The notes under the pieces: generated by a model
Told to the model about the DNA's origin: nothing
Databases searched by the model: none
Seen by the model: only the letters and a program-made list of their open reading frames with translations
Position numbers and translations under genes: made by a program
Shown: positions 1-5,215 of the stretch, piece by piece
Position numbering within the stretch: position 1 is the first letter of the stretch
Layout: the number at the start of each line of letters is the position of its first letter
NCBI GenBank assembly: GCA_030452025.1
Contig: JAKDNC010000180.1
Location: 1-7,260, forward strand
Direction: 5' to 3'
Source of the DNA: Nocardioides sp.
GTDB taxonomy: Bacteria; Actinomycetota; Actinomycetes; Propionibacteriales; Nocardioidaceae
Length of the DNA stretch: 7,260 nucleotides

Positions 1-1
1 C

Positions 2-94
2 TGCGCCGCGACGTTGGCCGACGACTCCACGATCCGGAGAACCATCGAGTTCAACGACGGGGGCACCCCGATCGCCGAGGCGCTCAAGGCCTGA
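2..94 (+). CDS. C-terminal end of a probable NAD(P)H-binding SDR/NmrA-like protein (partial, 5' end outside window)
   Basis: An open frame runs from the left edge to a TGA at 92-94 and gives 30 residues ending in FNDGGTPIAEALKA. The pattern of a short beta strand followed by 'GxTPIxEAL' and a stop resembles the last residues of atypical short-chain dehydrogenases of the NAD(P)H-binding/NmrA-like group, where a terminal helix follows the last strand. That family call is an inference from a short tail. The Rossmann nucleotide-binding motif and any catalytic residues would lie upstream and cannot be seen. The gene converges on the acyl-CoA synthetase, and the palindromic repeat begins two bases after its stop codon. 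Codon use is G/C-rich at third positions like the neighbours, which supports real coding sequence. Confidence 0.55.
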   Translation, partial: CAATLADDSTIRRTIEFNDGGTPIAEALKA

Positions 95-96
95 CC

Positions 97-206
97 CGAC
101 TCGGCGCGAACTGACGTTTTTCCCCGCCGAGTCGGCGCGAACTGACCACGATGCTTGTCAGTTCGTGCCGATTCGGCGATGTTCTGGGCAAGTTCGTGCC
201 GACTCG
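97..206. repeat. Four copies of a 19-bp repeat arranged as a nested palindrome
   Basis: Two direct copies, 97-115 (CGACTCGGCGCGAACTGAC) and 128-146 (CGAGTCGGCGCGAACTGAC), are followed by two inverted copies at 157-175 and 188-206. Read on the minus strand, the inverted copies are CGAATCGGCACGAACTGAC and CGAGTCGGCACGAACTTGC. Direct copies start 31 bp apart in both arms, and both pairs share one axis at 151.5, so copy 1 faces copy 4 and copy 2 faces copy 3. The 12-bp spacers between copies are not alike, so similarity is confined to the 19-mers. The element fills nearly all of the 113-bp gap between two converging genes and ends one base before the synthetase stop codon. It could be a bidirectional terminator, a dispersed REP-like intergenic element or a cluster of protein-binding sites. 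The sequence alone does not decide. Confidence 0.85.
125..178 (+). terminator. Candidate hairpin terminator between convergent genes
   Basis: Bases 125-146 pair with 157-178 over 22 positions around a 10-base loop (147-156). In plus-strand RNA every position pairs, with two G-U wobbles (131/172 and 137/166). In minus-strand RNA those two become A-C mismatches. An outer stem, 97-112 with 191-206, has one mismatch and one wobble and lies across a 9-by-9 internal loop. No T run follows the hairpin. The only T run, 117-121, lies inside the left arm between copies 1 and 2. A role as a terminator for the gene ending at 94, and less certainly for the synthetase, is inferred from position and stem strength. 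Confidence 0.5.
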
Positions 207-207
207 A

Positions 208-1776
208 CTACTGGGCGATGTCGGCGTGCTCGTCGCGCAACGCACGCTTGAGGATCTTCCCGCTCGGATTCTTCGGCAGCGCGTCGGCCACCACGACATA
301 CTTCGGGGCCTTGTAGCCGGCCAGCACGGTGAGTGCATGCTCGAGCACCTGTTCGGGGAGGAGCGTGACGCCAGGTTTGGGGACGACGACCGCGGCGACC
401 GCCTCGACCCATGTGGGGTGGCTGACCCCGAAGACCGCGACCTCGGCGACGCCCTCGAGCTGGTAGATCGCCTCCTCGACCTCGCGGGAGGCGACGTTCT
501 CCCCGCCGGACTTGATCATGTCCTTCAGGCGGTCGACCACGAAGAGTCGGCCGTCCTCGTCGAGGTAGCCCAGGTCACCGGAGTGGAACCAGCCGTTGCG
601 GAAGGCCTCGGCGGTCTTCTCCTCGTTCTTGTAGTAGCCCAGCGTCGCGTGCGGCGATCGGTGCACGATCTCGCCGACGGTCTCGCTCGGCACCGTGCGG
701 TCCTCCTGGTCGACGATTCGGGTCTCCACGTTGATCGCCTGACGCCCGGCGGAGCCGGCCTTGGTCAGCTGCTCCTCCGGGCCGAGGATCGTGGCCAGCG
801 GGGACATCTCGGTCTGGCCGTAGAAGTTCCACAGCTCCACGTCGGGCAGTCGCTCCCGGATCTCCTTGAGCACCTCCACCGGCATCGCCGATGCGCCGTA
901 GTAGCCCTTGCGCAGCGACGAGAGGTCGGTCGTCTCGAAGTCGGGATGACGCAACAGCGAGATCCACACGGTTGGGGGAGCGAAGTACTTGGTCACCTTC
1001 TGCTCGGCGATCGTGCGCAGGATCGTGGCCGGGTCGGGGCCGGGGAGGATGATGCTGGTCGCGCCGAGGTAGACATCGACGCTGAGGAAGCAGTCCATCT
1101 GTGCGCAGTGGTAGAGAGGCAACGTGTGCAGCTCGACGTCGTCGGCGGCCATCGAGCCGTCGATGACGCAGGAGACGTATTGCCACATCAGTGCCCGGCT
1201 GGAGAGCAGGACGCCCTTGGGGCGTGACTCGGTGCCGGAGGTGTACATCAGGCGCACGGGGTCGTCGTCGTCCACCTGCACCTGGGGGACCACACCCTGG
1301 TGGCTGGACCAGGTGCTGAAGTTGCCCCAGCCCTCCGGCAGGGCTCCGTCGGCGCGGAGAGCGACCCTGCGCAGGACCGCACCGCCGGTGTCCATCGCCT
1401 TTGCAGCGGTGTCGATCAGGGGTCCTTCGACCACGAACGTCGTCGCTTCACTGTGGTCGAGGATGAAGGCGATCTCGTCGGCGCCGAGCATGAAGTTGAT
1501 CGGAACGAGGATGACGCCAAGACGCGCGGCGGCGAAGGCCAGCGCGGCGAACTCCCAGCAGTTGTGGGAGAGCAACGCGATCTTGTCGCCCTTGATGATG
1601 CCCTCCGCCGAGAGTCCGGCGGCGACGCGGTCGGTCACCGCGTCGAGCTCGGCGAAGGTCAGGTGGGCATCACCGTCGATGATCGCGGTCTTGTCGGGAA
1701 GCCTGCCGGCGCTACGACGAGGGAGGTCGCCGACCGCGTGTTGGCGGGCCAGAGGGACAAGTGGCTCAGCAGACAT
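208..1776 (-). CDS. Acyl-CoA synthetase (AMP-forming fatty-acyl-CoA synthase, FadD-like)
   Basis: This 522-residue protein belongs to the ANL superfamily, which activates a carboxylic acid with ATP to an acyl-adenylate and then transfers it to coenzyme A. The length is normal and the core motifs are present. The phosphate-binding loop YTSGTESRPKG is at 178-188, NFYGQTEMSP at 317-326, and the ATP-ribose aspartate D401 sits in WFHSGDLGYLDEDG (396-409). The hinge region DRLKDMIKSGGEN is at 415-427, and the C-terminal catalytic lysine K507 is in PKNPSGKILK. TSGTE in place of the usual TSGTT, with LPLYHCAQMDCF (219-230), is the style I associate with actinobacterial 'fatty-acyl-CoA synthase' proteins. 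No signal peptide or membrane segment is seen, so it is probably cytosolic. The ATG at 1774-1776 has AGGAG six bases upstream (plus-strand 1783-1787). The substrate is unknown; a medium- or long-chain fatty acid is likely, and a carnitine-type acid (CaiC-like role) is possible but unsupported. Confidence 0.93.
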   Translation of the reverse strand: MSAEPLVPLARQHAVGDLPRRSAGRLPDKTAIIDGDAHLTFAELDAVTDRVAAGLSAEGIIKGDKIALLSHNCWEFAALAFAAARLGVILVPINFMLGADEIAFILDHSEATTFVVEGPLIDTAAKAMDTGGAVLRRVALRADGALPEGWGNFSTWSSHQGVVPQVQVDDDDPVRLMYTSGTESRPKGVLLSSRALMWQYVSCVIDGSMAADDVELHTLPLYHCAQMDCFLSVDVYLGATSIILPGPDPATILRTIAEQKVTKYFAPPTVWISLLRHPDFETTDLSSLRKGYYGASAMPVEVLKEIRERLPDVELWNFYGQTEMSPLATILGPEEQLTKAGSAGRQAINVETRIVDQEDRTVPSETVGEIVHRSPHATLGYYKNEEKTAEAFRNGWFHSGDLGYLDEDGRLFVVDRLKDMIKSGGENVASREVEEAIYQLEGVAEVAVFGVSHPTWVEAVAAVVVPKPGVTLLPEQVLEHALTVLAGYKAPKYVVVADALPKNPSGKILKRALRDEHADIAQ

Positions 1777-1815
1777 CGGCGACTCCTGTGTTCATGGGGG
1801 CGTGCATTCAGGGTA

Positions 1816-1845
1816 ATCGGAATCACGTGGCGTCATCGGAATCAC
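1816..1845. repeat. 11-bp direct repeat, possible operator half-sites
   Basis: ATCGGAATCAC occurs identically at 1816-1826 and 1835-1845, starting 19 bp apart, or about two helical turns. On the minus strand it reads GTGATTCCGAT twice, directly upstream of the candidate -10 (1810-1815) of the synthetase gene. Two sites on the same face of the helix at this distance suit a regulator binding as a tandem pair. No regulator is identified, so this is a candidate only. Confidence 0.4.
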
Positions 1846-1881
1846 ACTCGCAGGGATTCGACGCTCATTGAGCGGCCGGGT

Positions 1882-1935
1882 GGTCCCGGGAGGCTCAAAT
1901 CGGACATTTGCACCTTGACGAATCCCTCCCGGACC
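1882..1935. repeat. Imperfect inverted repeat around the candidate -35 of the betaine operon
   Basis: GGTCCCGGGAGG (1882-1893) is matched by the inverted arm CCTCCCGGACC (1925-1935), with one extra base in the left arm and 31 bp between arms. The interval encloses the TTGACG at 1915-1920 and the small dyad at 1896-1910. It could be a 5' leader hairpin or an operator pair, depending on where transcription starts, which is unknown. Confidence 0.35.
1896..1910. promoter_or_regulatory. Short dyad CAAAT-n5-ATTTG, candidate operator
   Basis: CAAAT (1896-1900) and ATTTG (1906-1910) are perfect inverted 5-mers around CGGAC. AT-rich arms stand out in this GC-rich intergenic DNA. The dyad lies immediately upstream of TTGACG (1915-1920) and about 67 bp before the gbsA start, where a repressor or activator of a choline-inducible operon could bind. 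A perfect 5-bp dyad can also arise by chance, and no matching regulator is encoded in the window. Confidence 0.28.
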
Positions 1936-1966
1936 AACAAGGTCTAAGTGACCAACTCAAGACTGC

Positions 1967-1972
1967 AGGAGG
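1967..1972 (+). promoter_or_regulatory. Ribosome binding site that fixes the gbsA start
   Basis: AGGAGG lies four bases before the ATG at 1977. It argues for this start over an in-frame TTG at 1908, which would add 23 residues (MHLDESLPDQ...) that do not resemble any ALDH N-terminus I know. Protein beginning MPELFIDGDW matches the usual N-terminal strand of the ALDH family. Confidence 0.8.
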
Positions 1973-1976
1973 CATC

Positions 1977-3479
1977 ATGCCGGAGCTGTTCATCGACGGG
2001 GATTGGCACGATGCCGCGGACGGGGGCACCCGGGAGATCCGGTGCCCTGCGGACGGGACCGTTGTCGCAACCGTGTCGGAAGCGACCCCCGAGGATGCGC
2101 TGGCTGCCGTGCGCGCCGCCCGGCGGGCCTTCGACGAGGGGATCTGGTCATCGACACCGTCGGCCGAACGCGGCGTGTTGTTGTCGCGGCTGGCCGACCG
2201 GCTCGAGGCCGAACACGAAGAGGTCTCCCGTCTGGAGGCCCTCGACACGGGCAAGCGGATCGTCGAGGGGCGCCTCGACATGGACGACATCATCGGCGTA
2301 TTTCGCCACTTCTCCTCGCTCGCGAACGCGGACGCCGGCCGGATGGTCGACACCGGGATGCCGGACGTGGTCAGCAAGGTGGTCCACGAGCCCGTGGGCG
2401 TGTGCTCGCTGATCACCCCGTGGAACTTCCCGCTGTTGCAGACCTCATGGAAGGTCGCACCGGCACTGGCCGCCGGCAACACATTCGTTCTCAAGCCGAG
2501 CGAGATCACCCCGTCCACCTCGATCTGGCTGGTCCGGACCCTGCACGACCTCGGGCTGCCGGCAGGGGTGGCCAACCTCGTCCTCGGCGCCGGGGCCAAG
2601 GTGGGCCCGACACTGACTGAAGCCCCCGAGGTCGATCTGGTCTCCTTCACCGGCGGCCTGGTGACGGGACGCCAGATCATGGCCTCCGCCGCGGGAACCG
2701 TGAAGAAGGTCGCCCTCGAGCTCGGCGGCAAGAACCCCAACGTGGTCTTCGCCGACGCGGACCTCGAGACGGCCCTGGACATGGCCGCCACCGCGGTCTT
2801 CCTCGACTCCGGGCAGGTCTGCTCGGCGGGAACCCGCCTGATCATCGAGGAATCGATCCACGACGAGTTCGTCGACGAGCTGGTCCGTCGAACAGGAAAG
2901 ATCCGGCTCGGAGGTCCGTTCGACGAGGCCGCCCAGGCCGGGTCGCTGATCAGCGCCGAGCACCGCGAGAAGGTGGAGACCTACGTCGCCGCCGGGGTCG
3001 CCGAGGGAGCACAGTTGCGGGTCGGTGGCGCCAGGCCGGAAGGGGCGGAGTACGACGACGGCTTCTTCTACCTGCCGACGATCCTGGACCGCTGCAGGAC
3101 CGAGATGTCGTGCGTGCAGGACGAGTCCTTCGGCCCGGTGATGACTGTCGAGACGTTCTCGGGCGAGACTCGTGACGAGGCGGAAGCGGCCGCAGTACGG
3201 CTGGCCAACGACACGATCTACGGCCTCGCCGGAGCAGTCTGGACGAAGGACGGCGGCCGTGCGGAGCGGGTCGCCGCCCGTCTGAGGCACGGCACGATCT
3301 GGATCAATGACTACCACCCCTACGTGCCCCAGGCGGAGTGGGGCGGCTACAAGCAGAGTGGCATCGGCCGGGAACTCGGACTCGCCGGACTGGAGGAATA
3401 CCTCGAGACCAAACACATCTGGCACAACACGAGGCCCGCACCGCAGGAGTGGTTCGGCGCCGAGGAGGAGAAGGCGTGA
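1977..3479 (+). CDS. gbsA: Betaine-aldehyde dehydrogenase, GbsA/BetB type
   Basis: This 500-residue aldehyde dehydrogenase should oxidise betaine aldehyde to glycine betaine with NAD+ in the cytosol, the last step of betaine synthesis from choline. The family catalytic set is present: N150 in TPWNFP (oxyanion hole), K173 in LKPSE (cofactor binding), FTGG at 224-227, the general base E248 in LELGGKNP, nucleophile C282 in SGQVCSAG, and E383 in DESFGP. The stretches GQVCSAGTR, LISAEHREKVETYV, IYGLAGAVW, WINDYHPY and the end GGYKQSGIGRELGLAGLEEY follow Bacillus GbsA closely from memory. The name betB would be equally defensible. Length is normal and no residue is missing. The ATG is set by AGGAGG at 1967-1972. 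The gene heads the operon and overlaps betA by four bases (GTGA). Its C-terminal EEEKA codons contain the Shine-Dalgarno sequence for betA. Confidence 0.93.
   Translation: MPELFIDGDWHDAADGGTREIRCPADGTVVATVSEATPEDALAAVRAARRAFDEGIWSSTPSAERGVLLSRLADRLEAEHEEVSRLEALDTGKRIVEGRLDMDDIIGVFRHFSSLANADAGRMVDTGMPDVVSKVVHEPVGVCSLITPWNFPLLQTSWKVAPALAAGNTFVLKPSEITPSTSIWLVRTLHDLGLPAGVANLVLGAGAKVGPTLTEAPEVDLVSFTGGLVTGRQIMASAAGTVKKVALELGGKNPNVVFADADLETALDMAATAVFLDSGQVCSAGTRLIIEESIHDEFVDELVRRTGKIRLGGPFDEAAQAGSLISAEHREKVETYVAAGVAEGAQLRVGGARPEGAEYDDGFFYLPTILDRCRTEMSCVQDESFGPVMTVETFSGETRDEAEAAAVRLANDTIYGLAGAVWTKDGGRAERVAARLRHGTIWINDYHPYVPQAEWGGYKQSGIGRELGLAGLEEYLETKHIWHNTRPAPQEWFGAEEEKA
3463..3470 (+). promoter_or_regulatory. 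Ribosome binding site for betA inside the gbsA 3' end
   Basis: AGGAGGAG, part of the Glu-Glu-Glu-Lys codons of gbsA, lies five bases before the GTG at 3476. This supports GTG as the betA start rather than upstream in-frame codons inside gbsA, and points to translational coupling. Confidence 0.75.
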
Positions 3480-5215
3480 ACAACGAAAGGTACGACTACG
3501 TCATCGTCGGAGGGGGGTCCGCAGGCTCGGCACTGGCCAACCGGCTCAGCGCCGACCCGTCCACCACCGTCCTGGTCCTTGAGGCCGGACGCAGCGACTT
3601 CAAGGTCGACCCGTTCATCCACATGCCCGCTGCGTTGCCCTTCCCGATCGGCAACCGGCTCTATGACTGGAAGTACGAGTCCGAGCCGGAGCCCCACATG
3701 GGTGGGCGCAGGGTCTACCACGCCCGCGGCAAGGTGCTCGGTGGGTCCTCGAGCATCAACGGGATGATCTTCCAGCGCGGCAACCCGATGGACTTCGAGC
3801 GCTGGGCCGGGGACGCCGGCATGGAGTCGTGGGACTACGCCCACTGCCTGCCCTACTTCAAACGGATGGAGACCTGCATCGCCGGCGCTGACGCCTGGCG
3901 TGGTGGCTCCGGACCGCTGGTGCTGGAGCGCGGACCGGCGAGCTCGCCGTTGTTCGGGGCCTTCTTCGAGGCCGTCCAGCAGGCCGGGCATCCGCTGACC
4001 GACGACGTCAACGGATACCGCCAGGAGGGTTTCGCTGCCTTCGACCGCAACGTGCACCGCGGTCGTCGCCTGAGCGCGGCTCGCGCCTACCTGCATCCGG
4101 TGATGGGGCGCAAGAACCTCACCGTGCACACCCTGTCGATGGTCACCGGGCTGCGCACCGAGGGCCGTCGCGTCACCGGTGTCGACTACACCCGCGGCAC
4201 CCGCCGCAACCACCTGAAGACGAGCGTCGACGCCGGTGAGGTGATCCTGTGCGGCGGCGCGATCAACTCGCCCCAGCTGCTGCAGCTCGCCGGAATCGGC
4301 AACTCGACGGAGCTGGAGAAGGTCGGCGTCAAGCCGCTGATCGACCTGCCTGGCGTCGGGGAGAACATGCAGGACCACCTCGAGGTCTACATCCAGCATG
4401 CCTCCAGCCAGCCGGTCTCGATCGCGCCGTGGCTCAAGCACCGGCACAAGCCTCGCATCGGTGCGGAGTGGATGTTCCTGCGGCGCGGCGTGGGGGCCTC
4501 CAACCACTTCGAGGCCGGCGGCTTCATCAGGTCCAACGACACGGTGAAATACCCCAACCAGATGTTCCACTTCCTGCCGATCGCGATCCGGTACGACGGG
4601 TCCCAGCCGGCCGCCGAGCACGGCTATCAGGTGCACATCGGCCCGATGTACTCCGACGTCCGGGGTTCGCTGAAGATCAAGTCGACCGACCCCTATGAGC
4701 ACCCGACGCTCACGTTCAACTACCTCTCCACCGAGACCGACCGCCGGGAGTGGATCGAGATGATCCGGGCCGCCCGCGACATCCTGGAGCAGCCCGCCTT
4801 CTCGGCGTTCAGCGAGGGCGAGATCTCCCCGGGGCCGTCGGTCCAGACCGACCAAGAGATCCTCGACTGGGTCGCGAAGGACGCCGAGACCGCCCTGCAC
4901 CCGTCCTGCACCGCCAAGATGGGCACCGGCGAGGACAGCGTCGTCGATCCGGAGACGCTGCGGGTGCACGGCATCGAGGGCCTCCGGGTCGTCGACGCGT
5001 CGGTGATGCCTTACATCACCAACGGCAACATCTACGCGCCGGTGATGATGCTGGCCGAGAAGGCCGCCGACCTGATCGCTGGGAACACCCCGCTGGCTGC
5101 GGAGGACGTGCCGTTCTACAAGCACGGCACCGGGATGCCGCTCTACCCCGAGGGTGACCCCCGAAACGACGCGGCGCCCGGCACCGTGGGCGGCCGCGGA
5201 AAGGGCGGTCAGTGA
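3476..5215 (+). CDS. betA: Choline dehydrogenase (GMC flavoprotein oxidoreductase), BetA
   Basis: This 579-residue GMC-family FAD enzyme should oxidise choline to betaine aldehyde, passing electrons to the respiratory chain; E. coli BetA is membrane-associated. The dinucleotide-binding motif VIVGGGSAGS is at 9-18 and an acidic LEAG at 35-38. GMC signature 1 spans 85-102 (GKVLGGSSSINGMIF...) and signature 2 lies around 261-276 (GAINSPQLLQLAGIGN). H475 in HPSCTAKMG and N518 in TNGNIYAP fit the His-Asn active-site pair known from choline oxidase and relatives. The stretch GVGASNHFEAGGFIRS (338-353) matches the BetA subfamily almost residue for residue, which makes choline more likely than another alcohol. 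GTG is chosen because VNNERYDYVIVGGG is the expected N-terminus and an earlier in-frame start would add 46 residues read through gbsA. It overlaps gbsA by GTGA and meets betT at TGATG. The glycine-rich tail (GGRGKGGQ) departs from E. coli BetA and encodes the betT ribosome site. Confidence 0.93.
   Translation: MNNERYDYVIVGGGSAGSALANRLSADPSTTVLVLEAGRSDFKVDPFIHMPAALPFPIGNRLYDWKYESEPEPHMGGRRVYHARGKVLGGSSSINGMIFQRGNPMDFERWAGDAGMESWDYAHCLPYFKRMETCIAGADAWRGGSGPLVLERGPASSPLFGAFFEAVQQAGHPLTDDVNGYRQEGFAAFDRNVHRGRRLSAARAYLHPVMGRKNLTVHTLSMVTGLRTEGRRVTGVDYTRGTRRNHLKTSVDAGEVILCGGAINSPQLLQLAGIGNSTELEKVGVKPLIDLPGVGENMQDHLEVYIQHASSQPVSIAPWLKHRHKPRIGAEWMFLRRGVGASNHFEAGGFIRSNDTVKYPNQMFHFLPIAIRYDGSQPAAEHGYQVHIGPMYSDVRGSLKIKSTDPYEHPTLTFNYLSTETDRREWIEMIRAARDILEQPAFSAFSEGEISPGPSVQTDQEILDWVAKDAETALHPSCTAKMGTGEDSVVDPETLRVHGIEGLRVVDASVMPYITNGNIYAPVMMLAEKAADLIAGNTPLAAEDVPFYKHGTGMPLYPEGDPRNDAAPGTVGGRGKGGQ
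5198..5205 (+). promoter_or_regulatory. Probable ribosome binding site for betT inside the betA 3' end
   Basis: GGAAAGGG lies nine bases before the ATG at 5215 and six before an alternative GTG at 5212. It is weaker than the sites of the two preceding genes, so reinitiation at the TGATG junction probably contributes. It does not settle the start, which differs by one residue between the two codons. Confidence 0.5.

Larger units (their letters stand above)
1777..1976. promoter_or_regulatory. Divergent intergenic region with promoters for the synthetase and the betaine operon
   Basis: These 200 bp separate two divergently transcribed genes, so both promoters should lie here. For the minus strand, TACCCT (plus-strand 1810-1815) fits the actinobacterial TAnnnT -10 pattern, but I see no good -35 at normal spacing. 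For the plus strand, TTGACG at 1915-1920 is a good -35 match, but no convincing -10 follows at 16-18 bp; a weak TCTAAG at 1943-1948 is too far away. A palindromic CACGTG lies at 1824-1829. The region also holds a direct repeat, a short dyad and a longer inverted repeat, listed separately. I find no convincing small gene here. Confidence 0.55.

Noticed and set aside
97..206. The four 19-bp copies as a small CRISPR array
   Set aside because: Copies are in opposite orientations, the gaps are only 10-12 bp, and no cas gene is present.
97..206. The palindrome as terminal inverted repeats of an insertion sequence
   Set aside because: There is no space for a transposase, no visible target duplication, and the repeats are nested rather than bordering cargo. 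A decayed miniature element cannot be fully excluded.
151..1227. A 358-codon plus-strand open frame opposite the acyl-CoA synthetase
   Set aside because: It begins inside the palindromic repeat and runs antisense to a complete enzyme with all core motifs. Its composition is that of a shadow frame.
1824..1829. CACGTG palindrome as a regulatory box
   Set aside because: A single 6-bp palindrome is expected often by chance in DNA of this composition, and no bacterial regulator is implied by it alone.
1908..1976. N-terminal extension of gbsA from a TTG codon
   Set aside because: The added 23 residues do not fit the family, they would run through the candidate promoter and ribosome site, and AGGAGG points to ATG 1977.
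2445..3425. A 326-codon minus-strand open frame opposite gbsA
   Set aside because: It is antisense to an intact aldehyde dehydrogenase and has no recognisable domain.
3338..3475. N-terminal extension of betA by 46 residues
   Set aside because: It would be read out of frame through the gbsA coding region and precede the expected N-terminal FAD strand. GTG 3476 has a strong ribosome site.
3347..5125. A 592-codon minus-strand open frame opposite betA
   Set aside because: It lies wholly antisense to a gene with intact GMC motifs. Its translation is rich in Val, Gly, Asp, Arg and His with no recognisable domain, typical of a high-GC shadow frame.
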